A DNA stretch of 64,000 bases from Hyphomonas oceanitis SCH89 (GCF_000685295.1 NZ_ARYL01000017.1:31920-95919); one strand, 5' to 3'. Shown: positions 8,577 to 17,046, counted from the stretch's first letter. A program made the numbers and translations. Notes: a model not told the origin generated them from the letters alone.

Positions 8577-9053
8577 CTAGGGCATACGTTTCAGCTTCAC
8601 CAGCGCCTCATCAAGCGCCGAGAGGAAGCGCGACCTGTCCGCCTTGGTAAAGGGCGCCGGTCCGCCCGCCCGCGGCGTGCCTGTCTCGGCAATGCCGACG
8701 CGCAAGTCAGCGAGGATCGCCCGCGTAGCGACCGCCGCGCCAATGGAATCATCGGTAAAGGGTTTGCCCGTCGTCCCGATCACTTTCGCGCCAGCTTTCA
8801 GGCAGCGGTCGGCCAGCAAGATGTCCGCCGTGATCACGACGCTCTTGGCGTGCGCCCGCTCGGCGATCCAGTCATCTGCGGCATCAAAACCATCTGTCAC
8901 GATCTGGCGTGAGAGCAGCGCATGCTCCGGCATGCGAATATAGGAATTGGACACGAGCACAGCAGGCACGCCATGGCGTACCGCCACACGGTAGATCTCG
9001 TCCTTGACCGGACAAGCATCGCCATCAATGAAAATCTGTACGTCAGCGCTCAT
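8577..9053 (-). CDS. YaiI/YqxD (DUF188, UPF0178) family protein
   Basis: Conserved small protein of the DUF188 family, distantly related to PIN-like nuclease folds; no reaction is established. The family N-terminus 'IFIDGDACPVKDEIYRVA' and the motifs 'VVITADILLADRCL' and 'FTKADRSRFLSALDEAL' are all present, and 158 aa is the usual length. ATG at 9053. It stands alone between the CoA module and the DUF1150 gene on the same strand. Confidence 0.92.
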   Translation of the reverse strand: MSADVQIFIDGDACPVKDEIYRVAVRHGVPAVLVSNSYIRMPEHALLSRQIVTDGFDAADDWIAERAHAKSVVITADILLADRCLKAGAKVIGTTGKPFTDDSIGAAVATRAILADLRVGIAETGTPRAGGPAPFTKADRSRFLSALDEALVKLKRMP

Positions 9054-9211
9054 GCGCGCCCTTTAGCAGGTGCTGGCCCGGAATTCATCTCCCGCAGTCC
9101 ATTTACACACCAGGCAAGCCGCAAATAGGCGCCAAAAGCTCTCCCCCGGCTCCTCGTAATGTCCCAAAGGTCATCGTCAAACCGGGGGAAAGCAAGCGCG
9201 ATCCGTTCTGG

Positions 9212-9454
9212 TTAGTGCACGCTGAGGGGCTTCAGGTCGTTGGCAAGGGCAGCCGCAAACGCAGCATCGCGTCCCTCGACAACCGCCAGCCGTACGCCAT
9301 CGGCAGACAGGACAACAAAGAGTTCTTCGGGATCCTTGATCTGCTCCATGGCATTTGCGGGCATCAGCGTCTGCAATTCGTCAGCATCCAGGTGGCGGAT
9401 GTAGACAAAGGCGTCGCTTTCAAACGGGTTCGTTTTCAGTTCGGTCGTTATCAT
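9212..9454 (-). CDS. DUF1150 family protein
   Basis: Small conserved alphaproteobacterial protein of unknown function. The start is set at ATG 9454 because GGAAAGGA lies 6 bases upstream; an in-frame TTG at 9460 is less likely. The pattern 'ELFVVLSADGVRLAVVEGRD' followed by 'AFAAALANDLKPLSVH' at the very C-terminus is typical of DUF1150. In many relatives this gene sits beside a small heat-shock protein (Hsp20) gene; no such neighbour is present here. Length 80 aa. Confidence 0.85.
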   Translation of the reverse strand: MITTELKTNPFESDAFVYIRHLDADELQTLMPANAMEQIKDPEELFVVLSADGVRLAVVEGRDAAFAAALANDLKPLSVH

Positions 9455-9725
9455 TTCCAATCCTTTCCGTCACAAGACAGATACCGAACGCCAGAGCCGG
9501 TTGCCGTGCCTCATGGGCGGACCCTTCGTTCAATAAGAAGGTGGGGGATCAATGTGTCCGCTTCAAGCGCCAACCTGTGGCGGAAGTGAGACAGCGTTCA
9601 CACTTAAGTGAAGCTAAACGATGCTGCTGCCGCGCAGCTGCATCAGATGTTCTGTTGTAAGATCAGCCGTGAGCCCGTTCATGTGAGGCGCAAAGCGCCG
9701 ATACGGAACCCACTAAAAAACCAAG

Positions 9726-9803
<78 letters not shown>

Positions 9804-9852
9804 AATCTCGGGAAGGGCGAGAACTAGACGCAGTGAACGCGCCTTTCAAGCC

Positions 9853-10395
9853 CTAATCTTCATCCTCGTCATCAAGAACGAGCGGATCATCATCGTCATC
9901 GTCCGCATCAGCGTCGATGTCGAATGTGTCGTCCTCATCATCGTCCAGGATGACGTCATCATCATCGTCATCATCGACGCCTTCTTCGGTGAATCCGGCG
10001 GGAACCTTGGCCGTCGTGCCTTCTTCCTCGTCGTCTTCGCCAGCGCCTTCCAGGATCACTTCGGCTTCTTCGCCGCCGAGTTCCTTGGCATCTTCCTCGT
10101 CGTCGATTTCGTCTTCATCATCATCTTCGATGTCGTCGTCATCGTCGCCTTTTTTCTTGCCCTTGCCTTTAACGTCGATTTCCTCGTCGTCATCATCATC
10201 GTCATCGTCGTCAGACTTGACGGCGGCGCGGGCGGCCTTGGCTTTCACTTTCGTGATCGTCGTTTTGATCACTTCGTCTTCGGGATCGAACTCATTGCCA
10301 CATTTGGGGCAAACGGCCGGGCGTTTGTGCAGGTCGTAGAAGCGGGCTTCGCAGTCTGGGCAGACTTGCTTGGTTCCGAGTTTGTCTTTCGACAC
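9853..10395 (-). CDS. TIGR02300 (FYDLN acid) family protein, zinc ribbon with poly-Asp tail
   Basis: Alphaproteobacterial family of unknown function. A GTG start at 10395 has GGAGGGAG 7 bases upstream. The N-terminus is a zinc ribbon with two CxxC pairs ('CPDCEARFYDLHKRPAVCPK' contains the FYDL signature), followed by a short basic segment. The remaining ~120 residues are extremely acidic, with runs of 9, 6 and 5 or more Asp. The gene body is therefore a GAT/GAC trinucleotide-repeat tract. The strong charge suggests an intrinsically disordered nucleic-acid mimic or cation-binding tail, but this is speculation. The order TIGR02300, tRNA-Ala, aroA, cmk, rpsA is a conserved neighbourhood. Confidence 0.9.
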   Translation of the reverse strand: MSKDKLGTKQVCPDCEARFYDLHKRPAVCPKCGNEFDPEDEVIKTTITKVKAKAARAAVKSDDDDDDDDDEEIDVKGKGKKKGDDDDDIEDDDEDEIDDEEDAKELGGEEAEVILEGAGEDDEEEGTTAKVPAGFTEEGVDDDDDDDVILDDDEDDTFDIDADADDDDDDPLVLDDEDED

Positions 10396-10508
10396 TGTGC
10401 GGCTCCCTCCGGAGTTTCAATGAATTTGGTCTGGCGGGCGCTTGCCATGAACGCTGCGCGCTGTCAAAGCCCCAATTCACGTTCGAACTGCTCAACTGGA
10501 ATTATCCC

Positions 10509-11837
10509 ATGGTCTGGACCAGCCGCCCTGTCTCCCGCCTGCACGGCATCCTTCGCGCCCCGGGCGACAAGTCCTGCAGCCACCGCGCCCTTATCATGGG
10601 CGGCATCGCGCACGGCACCAGCCAATTCACCGGCCTCCTGGAAGGCGACGACGTTCTGCGCACCGGCGCGGCCATGCAGGCCCTTGGCGCCACGGTCACG
10701 CGTACTGGCGCCGGGCAATGGGAAGTCACCGGCACGGGCGCGCGCGGACTCACCTCCCCTGCTGCCTCGCTTGATTTCGGCAATTCCGGCACGGGCTCGC
10801 GCCTGATGATGGGCCTGATGGCCGGCTACGCCCTCACCGTTGAACTTTGCGGCGATGCCAGCCTCAGCGCCCGCCCGATGAACCGCATCCTGACGCCCCT
10901 GCGCCAGATGGGCCTCACCGACACGGCCGAGCCGCACGGTCGCCTGCCCTTCCGCCTCACAGGCTCTGCCGCGCTGCAAGCCATCACCTATGCGCCGCCA
11001 CAGGCTTCCGCCCAGATCAAATCTGCCGTGATGCTCGCGGGCCTCAATGCTCACGGCACAACGATTGTTGAAGAGGCAAAACCCAGCCGCGACCACACCG
11101 AACGCATGCTGCGCGGCTTCGGCGCCGAAGTCGGCGTCACGCGCGGCGCCGGTCAGGCCCGCACCATTTCGCTCCTTGGTGGCCAGAAGCTCTCGGCCAT
11201 CGAGGCGGCCATTCCGGGCGACCCGTCCTCGGCCGCCTTCCTTATTGCTGCGGGCCTGATCTCGCCGGATGGCAACGTGCTGGTCGAAGGCGTCATGTCC
11301 AACCCCACCCGGTCCGGCTTCTATGATCTCGCTGAACTCATGGGCGCCCGCCTCGGCGCCGAAGACACAGGCGACGCCGCTGGCGAACGCCTGATCGACA
11401 TCCAATCCGGCAGCGCCGCCCTGATCGGCCGTAACGTCCCCGAACGCCTCGTGCCTTCCATGATCGACGAATTCCCGATCCTCGGCGTGCTCGCCGCCTT
11501 TGCAACCGGCGAAACCGTCGTCACCGGCGCCGAAGAGTTGCGCGTCAAGGAAACGGACCGTGTGAAGGCCGTGGTCGACATGCTGCGCGCCAATGGCGTC
11601 GAGGCCGAAGAGCGCGAAGACGGCTTCGTCGTCCAGGGCTGCGGCGGCCCGCCCCCCGGCGGCGGCTTGGTCGAGACCCGCCACGATCACCGCATCGCCA
11701 TGAGCGCCCTGATCATGGGCACAGCCTCGCAGAAGCCTGTAAGCGTAGACGACATCTCCATGATCGACACCAGCTATCCGGAATTCCTCGCCCACATGGC
11801 GACACTGGGAGCTGATATTTCCGAGGGCGCAGCATGA
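10509..11837 (+). CDS. aroA: 3-phosphoshikimate 1-carboxyvinyltransferase (EPSP synthase)
   Basis: Sixth step of the shikimate pathway: transfers enolpyruvyl from PEP to shikimate-3-phosphate. Motifs include 'APGDKSCSHRALIMGGIA' near the N-terminus (PEP/S3P-binding Lys, Ser and Arg), 'DFGNSGTGSRLMMGLMAG', 'AQIKSAVMLAGLNA', and the Asp-Glu of 'MIDEFPILGVLAAFA'. The G-x-x-x-x motif is 'GNSGTGSRL' rather than the GNAGTA of E. coli, which places it nearer to class II-type enzymes; this is inference only. Its last 4 bases overlap cmk. Length 442 aa. Confidence 0.96.
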   Translation: MVWTSRPVSRLHGILRAPGDKSCSHRALIMGGIAHGTSQFTGLLEGDDVLRTGAAMQALGATVTRTGAGQWEVTGTGARGLTSPAASLDFGNSGTGSRLMMGLMAGYALTVELCGDASLSARPMNRILTPLRQMGLTDTAEPHGRLPFRLTGSAALQAITYAPPQASAQIKSAVMLAGLNAHGTTIVEEAKPSRDHTERMLRGFGAEVGVTRGAGQARTISLLGGQKLSAIEAAIPGDPSSAAFLIAAGLISPDGNVLVEGVMSNPTRSGFYDLAELMGARLGAEDTGDAAGERLIDIQSGSAALIGRNVPERLVPSMIDEFPILGVLAAFATGETVVTGAEELRVKETDRVKAVVDMLRANGVEAEEREDGFVVQGCGGPPPGGGLVETRHDHRIAMSALIMGTASQKPVSVDDISMIDTSYPEFLAHMATLGADISEGAA

Positions 11838-12472
11838 TCATTGCCATCGACGGAACCACGGCCTCGGGAAAAGGCACGATCGCCAAGCGGCTCGCGGCGA
11901 AATACGCCCTGCCCCACATGGATACGGGCTGCCTCTACCGCGCGACCGCCGTTGCGGCCCTGAAACAGGGCATTGCTCTCAATGACGCGGCCGGATTGCA
12001 GCAGATCGCGATGAATCTCGACCTGTCCAAATTCCGCGATTCCGACCTGCGCACAGGGGAAGCCGGCAAGGCCGCCAGCCAGGTCGCCGTTATCCCGGAA
12101 GTCCGTCAGGCCCTGTTCGAACTGCAGCGCAGCTTCGCCACGCAGGCCGGCGGCGCCCTGCTTGATGGGCGCGACATCGGAACAGTCATTGCACCTGACG
12201 CCGATGTGAAACTCTGGGTCGATGCCAATGTCGAGCAGCGCGGATACCGCCGCTGGAAGGAACTGGTCGGCTTTGAGCCGGATGTGACGCTCGAAGAGGT
12301 CATCAAACAACTCCGGATTCGCGATGAACGCGACCAGTCCCGCAAGGATGCGCCCGCTGCCATCGCGTCAGATGCTGTCTTGATAGATACGACTGATCTG
12401 ACTATAGACGCCGCAGTGGAGAAGGCGATTGCAGCCGTTGAGGCCGTTCTCGCCCGTGGAAAGACCGTTTGA
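11834..12472 (+). CDS. cmk: Cytidylate kinase
   Basis: Phosphorylates CMP and dCMP to the diphosphates using ATP, in pyrimidine salvage. The P-loop 'GTTASGKGT' is at residues 7-15, followed by 'MDTGCLYRA' and the NMP-binding segment; 'LLDGRDIGTVIAPDADVKL' is the conserved core, and the lid 'RDERDQSRKDAPA' contains the catalytic Arg/Asp residues. Length 212 aa is normal. ATG overlaps the aroA stop by 4 bases, so translation is coupled; rpsA follows after 132 bases, the typical aroA-cmk-rpsA order. Confidence 0.96.
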   Translation: MIIAIDGTTASGKGTIAKRLAAKYALPHMDTGCLYRATAVAALKQGIALNDAAGLQQIAMNLDLSKFRDSDLRTGEAGKAASQVAVIPEVRQALFELQRSFATQAGGALLDGRDIGTVIAPDADVKLWVDANVEQRGYRRWKELVGFEPDVTLEEVIKQLRIRDERDQSRKDAPAAIASDAVLIDTTDLTIDAAVEKAIAAVEAVLARGKTV

Positions 12473-12547
12473 AGGGCCCAAAAGGCTCAAATCCAAACAA
12501 ACGGTACCGCTCTGAAATGACAGACCACTCTAACGGGTCGTTCCGAC

Positions 12548-12572
12548 GCGGGCTGCAATGGTGCAGGCCCGC
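12548..12572 (+). promoter_or_regulatory. Stem-loop in the rpsA leader
   Basis: GCGGGCTGCA and TGCAGGCCCGC form a 10-bp stem with one bulged base and an ATGG tetraloop, 32 bases before the rpsA start. S1 is known to repress its own translation in enterobacteria through leader structure; whether this unrelated leader works in the same way is inference. There is no T-run, so it is not a terminator for cmk. Confidence 0.4.
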
Positions 12573-12604
12573 CTTGAACCGTTCGCCCCGTCCCCGGAGA
12601 CACA

Positions 12605-14617
12605 ATGACTGACAAGATGAACCCAACAACCGACGATTTCGCGGCGATGTTCGAATCGTCCGCTGCCGCGGGCGCCATGCAGGAAGGCCAGGTTATCCCG
12701 GCCACTGTCATTCGCATCGAGAACGAAAACGTCCTGGTCGATATCGGCCTGAAAACCGAAGGCCGCATTCCGGTCAAGGAATTCGCCCTCGAAGACGACC
12801 AGCCGAAGCCCGGCGATATCATCGACGTATATCTCGACCGGATCGAGAACGCCCTCGGCGATGCCGTCCTCTCGCGCGACAAGGCTCGCCGCGAAGAGCG
12901 CTGGATCAAGCTCGAGCGCAGCTTCAACAAGGAAGAGCCCGTCAAAGGCGCCATTTCCGGACGCGTCAAAGGCGGCTTCACGGTCGACCTCGGCGGTGTC
13001 AACGCCTTCCTTCCCGGCAGCCAGGTGGACATCCGCCCGGTTCGCGACGTCGGCCCGCTCATGGGCGAAGTCCAGCCGTTCGCCATCCTCAAGCTCGACC
13101 GCACACGTGGCAACATCGTTGTCTCGCGCCGCGCCATCCTTGAAGAGAGCCGCGCCGAACAGCGTGCCGAAATCGTTTCGGACATGAAAGAAGGCGACGT
13201 CCGCAAAGGTATCGTCAAGAACATCACCGATTACGGTGCGTTCGTGGACCTCGGCGGCATCGACGGCCTGCTGCACGTCACCGACATGAGCTGGAAGCGC
13301 ATCAACCATCCTTCGCAGGTTGTTGAAGTCGGCCAGGAAGTCGAAGTGCAGATCGTCAAGATCAACCCTGAAACCCAGCGTATCTCGCTCGGCATGAAGC
13401 AACTCGGTTCCGACCCATGGGACGGCATCGACTCGCGTTATCCGGTCGGCGCACGCCTCAAGGGCCAGGTCACGAACATCACCGATTACGGTGCATTCGT
13501 TGAACTGGAAGACGGCGTTGAAGGCCTGATCCACGTCTCCGAAATGAGCTGGACCAAGAAGAACGTCCACCCCGGCAAGATCCTCTCGACGACCCAGGAA
13601 GTCGACGTGGAAGTGCTGGACGTCGACAGCGACAAGCGCCGCATCTCGCTCGGCCTCAAGCAGACCATGGACAATCCATGGGACGCATTCGTTGCCGAAC
13701 ATCCGGTCGGTTCCGAAATCGAAGGCGAAGTCCGTGGCATCACCGAGTTCGGCCTGTTCGTGGGCCTCGGTCCCGACCTGGACGGCATGGTGCACATCAA
13801 TGACATCGCCTGGGACAAGTCCGGTGAGCAAGCCATTGAAGGCTTCAACAAAGGCGACATGGTCAAGGCACGCGTCCTTGACGTCGACGTCGACAAAGAG
13901 CGCATCTCGCTCGGCATCAAGCAGCTCAGCGGCGACCCGATCGCAGCCCCTGCTGATGGCGGCACAGGCCTCAAGCGTGGCTCGATCGTCACCTGCACCG
14001 TCACCGAGATCACCTCGGGCGGTATCGAAGTCGAGTTCGGCTCCCCGGCGATGAAATCCTTCATCCGCCGCTCCGACCTCAGCCGCGACCGCGCAGACCA
14101 GCGTCCAGAGCGTTTTGCTGTCGGCGACAAGGTCGACGCCAAGATCCTCACAGTCGACCGTGGCTCGCGCCGCGTGTCCCTGTCGATCAAGGCGCTCGAA
14201 ATTGCTGAAGAAGCAGATGCTGTTGCCCAGTACGGTTCGGCTGATGCCGGCGCCTCGCTCGGTGATATCCTCGGCGCAGCGCTTGCCTCCTCTTCGGTCG
14301 GCAAGCCTGCCAAGGCGACATCCGAGAAGGTCGAAGCGACACCCGCTTCTTCCGACGGCATCAAGGCCGGTGACGCGTCCTCGCTCGACGAGCGCGGCCG
14401 TCTCGAAGGCCCGCAAGGCGATGCTGACGACCTGAAGCAAATCAAGGGTGTCGGTCCGGCATTCGAGAAAAAGCTGAACGAAGCCGGTATCTACCACTTC
14501 TGGCAGGTCGCTGCCCTCAATGAAGCCCAGATCGCAGAGCTTGAAGAAGAGCTCAGCGTCCAGGGCCGCATGGAGCGTGACGACTGGAAAGGCCAGGCCG
14601 AGGAATTGATGGCCTAG
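12605..14617 (+). CDS. rpsA: 30S ribosomal protein S1 with C-terminal helix-hairpin-helix extension
   Basis: S1 binds mRNA on the small ribosomal subunit and helps initiation on structured or weak ribosome sites. Six S1 (OB-fold) domains are visible; the third and fourth are near duplicates, each with 'NITDYGAFV', and the fifth has 'GITEFGLFVGLG'. At 670 aa it is about 100 residues longer than usual alphaproteobacterial S1. After a low-complexity linker the last 65 residues (606-670) form a separate domain, 'LKQIKGVGPAFEKKLNEAG' and 'GRMERDDWKGQAEELM'. That is the helix-hairpin-helix type I know as a C-terminal appendage of NuoE or ribosomal L21 in alphaproteobacteria. The start ATG at 12605 gives the expected N-terminus. 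Confidence 0.95.
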   Translation: MTDKMNPTTDDFAAMFESSAAAGAMQEGQVIPATVIRIENENVLVDIGLKTEGRIPVKEFALEDDQPKPGDIIDVYLDRIENALGDAVLSRDKARREERWIKLERSFNKEEPVKGAISGRVKGGFTVDLGGVNAFLPGSQVDIRPVRDVGPLMGEVQPFAILKLDRTRGNIVVSRRAILEESRAEQRAEIVSDMKEGDVRKGIVKNITDYGAFVDLGGIDGLLHVTDMSWKRINHPSQVVEVGQEVEVQIVKINPETQRISLGMKQLGSDPWDGIDSRYPVGARLKGQVTNITDYGAFVELEDGVEGLIHVSEMSWTKKNVHPGKILSTTQEVDVEVLDVDSDKRRISLGLKQTMDNPWDAFVAEHPVGSEIEGEVRGITEFGLFVGLGPDLDGMVHINDIAWDKSGEQAIEGFNKGDMVKARVLDVDVDKERISLGIKQLSGDPIAAPADGGTGLKRGSIVTCTVTEITSGGIEVEFGSPAMKSFIRRSDLSRDRADQRPERFAVGDKVDAKILTVDRGSRRVSLSIKALEIAEEADAVAQYGSADAGASLGDILGAALASSSVGKPAKATSEKVEATPASSDGIKAGDASSLDERGRLEGPQGDADDLKQIKGVGPAFEKKLNEAGIYHFWQVAALNEAQIAELEEELSVQGRMERDDWKGQAEELMA

Positions 14618-14661
14618 GCTTGCCCGGGAAGCGACACCCGCTTCCTAAAATTGATGAAATG

Positions 14662-14694
14662 TTTGCGGCGGGGGCCTAGCGCTCCCGCCGCAAA
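14662..14694 (+). terminator. Strong hairpin after rpsA
   Basis: TTTGCGGCGGGGGC (14662-14675) pairs with GCTCCCGCCGCAAA (14681-14694) around the loop CTAGC, a 14-bp stem with one G-T pair, 45 bases after the rpsA stop. The following sequence TACGTTTAAT has only a weak T-tract, so termination may be partial and allow some ihfB readthrough. Confidence 0.6.
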
Positions 14695-14713
14695 TACGTT
14701 TAATAACAACAAC

Positions 14714-15013
14714 ATGCTAAAGTCAGAACTCATCGCGAAGCTTGCTTCAGAATATAGCCACCTGCGCCAGGAGGATCTGGAGCGCGTGGTGAATGTGATT
14801 CTGGACGAGATTGCCGATGCCCTCGCCCGCGGTGACCGTGTTGAACTGCGTGGCTTTGGTGCCTTCTCCGTTCGCAAGCGCGACGCCCGCAAAGGCCGCA
14901 ATCCGCGCACCGGCGCACCGGTCAAGGTGCCTGCCAAAGCTGTCCCCTTCTTCAAGGCCGGCAAGGAGCTGCGCGCCCGCGTCAATGGCGGCGAGGATCC
15001 CGAAGCGCGCTAG
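14714..15013 (+). CDS. ihfB: Integration host factor subunit beta
   Basis: HU/IHF-family DNA-bending protein; with IhfA it forms a heterodimer that binds specific sites and shapes promoters, recombination sites and the nucleoid. The start at 14714 gives the family N-terminus '[14 protein letters not shown]'; the open frame upstream of it would read through the terminator hairpin. The beta-arm region '[20 protein letters not shown]' with its intercalating Pro is intact. Length 99 aa. No clear Shine-Dalgarno sequence precedes the ATG (upstream is TTTAATAACAACAAC). Position after rpsA is the standard ihfB location. Confidence 0.94.
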   Translation: MLKSELIAKLASEYSHLRQEDLERVVNVILDEIADALARGDRVELRGFGAFSVRKRDARKGRNPRTGAPVKVPAKAVPFFKAGKELRARVNGGEDPEAR

Positions 15014-15111
15014 CGCCGGGCGCTTGCAAAGTCGTCGCTTGACCGCGGATTCGAATAGATCGACTAATTCTGTATTCTTTACGAAACACACAATCTGGGA
15101 AGGGGCTGGCA

Positions 15112-15522
15112 ATGCTCAAGGAGTTCAAGGAATTTGCGATGAAGGGCAACCTCATCGACATGGCCGTCGGCTTTGTCATGGGCAGCGCTTTCGCAACTGT
15201 GGTCACGGCCTTCATCCAGGGCGTCTTCCTGCCACTTCTCGCGCCCATCATGGGCGGCATCGATCTCTCAGCGCTGAGCTACACGATCTCGCCCGCTGTC
15301 GTTGATGCTTCGGGTGAAGTGACCAAGGAAGCCGCTGTCATCGAGCTCGGAAATTTCATCGCCGCCGTGATTTCCTTCATCATCGTCGCCTTCGTCATGT
15401 TCATGATCATCAAGGGCATGAATTCGATGAAAAAGAAGGAAGAGGCCGCGCCATCAGAGCCGCCACGCCAGGAAGTTCTTCTGGAAGAAATCCGCAACCT
15501 GCTTGCAAAAGGCGCCAAATAG
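15112..15522 (+). CDS. mscL: Large-conductance mechanosensitive channel MscL
   Basis: Homopentameric inner-membrane channel that opens under membrane tension during osmotic downshock and releases solutes. The N-terminal amphipathic helix 'MLKEFKEFAMKGNLIDMAVG' is followed by TM1 ('FVMGSAFATVVTAFIQGVFL'), a periplasmic loop, TM2 ('NFIAAVISFIIVAFVMFMII') and the C-terminal cytoplasmic helix ending in 'EEIRNLLA'. Length 136 aa is typical. It is the last gene of this plus-strand run and is followed by a strong terminator. Confidence 0.96.
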   Translation: MLKEFKEFAMKGNLIDMAVGFVMGSAFATVVTAFIQGVFLPLLAPIMGGIDLSALSYTISPAVVDASGEVTKEAAVIELGNFIAAVISFIIVAFVMFMIIKGMNSMKKKEEAAPSEPPRQEVLLEEIRNLLAKGAK

Positions 15523-15601
15523 GCGACGCAATGCGCATTCGTAAACCGTTAGGGTTTTTTCCTTAAGGATTACGATTAGTAGAGTGCCAGGTAGAGTAAG
15601 G

Positions 15602-15636
15602 AGAAGGGCAGTCAGTTTGGCTGCCCTTCTTTTTTT
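15602..15636 (+). terminator. Rho-independent terminator for mscL
   Basis: AGAAGGGCAG (15602-15611) and CTGCCCTTCT (15621-15630) form a perfect 10-bp stem with a 9-base loop, followed directly by T-rich sequence to 15636. On the opposite strand no T-run follows, so it serves the plus strand. It ends 4 bases before the stop of the convergent HAD gene. Confidence 0.9.
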
Positions 15637-15639
15637 GCC

Positions 15640-16260
15640 TTAGAGGCCGAGCGCCGCGACCAGATCGTCATGCGCGCCTTCGGTAAAATGGAAGGCCTGC
15701 CAGCCAATGCTGCGCGCCGCCTCGACATTCTCCGCCATGTCATCGACCAGCAGCATGTGCGCGCCCGGCATGCCGAGTTCCTGCTCCTGATGGCGGAAAT
15801 AGTCCGTGTCAGGCTTGGCAACGCGCATCCGGCCAGCCGCAAAGATCCGGTCCATGTGCCGGTCAAAGCCCATATCGGATTCAATGAATGCCGTGCGGTG
15901 GATCTCGTTATTGGTGGCCATGACATTGGCAATACCGCGCTGACGCAGCTGCGCGACCATGGCCAGTACATCCGCGTCCGGCAGGGCGTCGCTTGTGAAC
16001 CAATAGTCGAGGATCTCCCCTTCCCGGCCCACTGCGCCATTCACAGCCGCCCATTCGGTCACGAGTTCCTTAAGGCAGGCCTCTCCGACCATGGCCTTCT
16101 GGAACCGTCCCTGAAAGAGAAAGCTGCTGAACGAGTCCAGCGACAGGCCAAGATCCTCGGCAAAGCCACGCGACCAGGCAAAGACGCCATCCTGAACATT
16201 CCGGTTCAGCACGCCGTCAAAATCCCAGGCGACGACCCGTATGTCTTCAGGTCTGATCAT
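15640..16260 (-). CDS. HAD-superfamily hydrolase (HAD-IA type)
   Basis: Predicted phosphatase or phosphoglycolate/beta-phosphoglucomutase-like hydrolase. Motif I 'VAWDFDGVLNRN' carries the nucleophile Asp and the acid/base Asp; motif II is 'VMATNNE', motif III the Lys in 'RVAKPDTDYF', and motif IV 'LLVDDMAENVEAA'. A helical cap lies between motifs I and II, as in subfamily IA. Length 206 aa. It follows the DUF3299 gene by only 7 bases and probably belongs to the end of that transcript, although a functional link to zinc is not evident. Substrate unknown. Confidence 0.88.
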   Translation of the reverse strand: MIRPEDIRVVAWDFDGVLNRNVQDGVFAWSRGFAEDLGLSLDSFSSFLFQGRFQKAMVGEACLKELVTEWAAVNGAVGREGEILDYWFTSDALPDADVLAMVAQLRQRGIANVMATNNEIHRTAFIESDMGFDRHMDRIFAAGRMRVAKPDTDYFRHQEQELGMPGAHMLLVDDMAENVEAARSIGWQAFHFTEGAHDDLVAALGL

Positions 16261-16267
16261 GTCGGCC

Positions 16268-16987
16268 TCAGTATTCGTATTTTGTCAGGCTCGTCATCTC
16301 GATCGTATAGGCCGCATCCGCGAGATCGGAATTCTGCGTCTCCGTCCGGATCGTGCCTTCGATCCAGACCGCCTGCGCCAGATCCTTCAGCTTGATCGGC
16401 GTATCGGTCTTGACGAAAATCGTCTGGTTCGGTGGTGGCGGCGGGGCGTGGATACAGGCGCCGAAATACGGCACCAGCAGGAATTGCGTGATCTCAGCCT
16501 TCGAGCCGTATTCGAACGGCACCGTATAGCCTGGGATGCGCACCTTCACACCATCAAGCGCGGCGACCGTATTGAACGTGCCGATCTGCATGGCCGTGTC
16601 GGCGGCAGAGCCTTCGGCGATAGGCGATCCGGAATAGAGCGAAGCCATCTGCGACTGGTACATCTGGGCGAGGCGCTCCTCCTCCCCTTCCGGCATCAGG
16701 TCTTCCCAGCCAATGCTGCGGATGCCGCGCGCCTTGAGTTCAGCTTCGATACGGGCCTCCTCGACCGCCTTGGCGACGATGGAGGCATCCTTCTCGGCCT
16801 TCTTCTCTGCGGCCTTGGCGGCCTGCTCGGCGTCGCTCTCACCAATCTTGTCGCCCACTTTGGGACCGGCATCAGAGGTGGAGGTCGCGGCGGCTGGCGC
16901 GGCAGGCGTTTCCGGCTCAGCGGTTTGGCCACACGCCGTTACAAACGTCACAAGCAGGGCGGCGGATAGGATTTGGATCGTTTTCAT
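16268..16987 (-). CDS. DUF3299 lipoprotein of the putative zinc-transport cluster
   Basis: Exported lipoprotein: ATG at 16987 gives 'MKTIQILSAALLVTFVTAC' with the lipid Cys at residue 19; an in-frame TTG at 16996 would add three residues. After a Pro/Ala-rich linker and a Glu/Lys/Ala-rich helical stretch comes the DUF3299 domain with 'IGWEDLMPEG', 'ALDGVKVRIPGYTVP' and 'FLLVPYFGACIHAPPPP'. The 'YFGACIHAPPPPPNQ' segment with Cys and His is the family hallmark. DUF3299 genes commonly lie beside LolD/FtsX-type ABC genes and DUF2796 genes, as here, so a role in metal uptake or metallochaperoning at the envelope is likely but unproven. Confidence 0.82.
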   Translation of the reverse strand: MKTIQILSAALLVTFVTACGQTAEPETPAAPAAATSTSDAGPKVGDKIGESDAEQAAKAAEKKAEKDASIVAKAVEEARIEAELKARGIRSIGWEDLMPEGEEERLAQMYQSQMASLYSGSPIAEGSAADTAMQIGTFNTVAALDGVKVRIPGYTVPFEYGSKAEITQFLLVPYFGACIHAPPPPPNQTIFVKTDTPIKLKDLAQAVWIEGTIRTETQNSDLADAAYTIEMTSLTKYEY

Positions 16988-17046
16988 GGGTCTCAACTTA
17001 AACTCCAGCTGCTGGCAGGACCAGACGGTTTGAGCGGTTCATTCAG

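Noticed and set aside
9917..10339. Ser-rich frame on the plus strand in the poly-Asp gene
   Set aside because: It is the antisense reading of the Asp codon tract; poly-Ser runs come from the repeat, not from selection.
10464..11795. 443-aa open frame on the minus strand opposite aroA
   Set aside because: Shadow of aroA; no family features and no ribosome site.
12530..14497. 655-aa open frame on the minus strand opposite rpsA
   Set aside because: It is the antisense shadow of a strongly coding, GC-rich gene: it mirrors the S1 codons, has no start signal and no recognisable domain.
15601..15640. mscL terminator acting in both directions for the HAD gene
   Set aside because: The minus strand lacks a T-run after the hairpin (sequence CCTTACTC), so it was assigned only to the plus strand.
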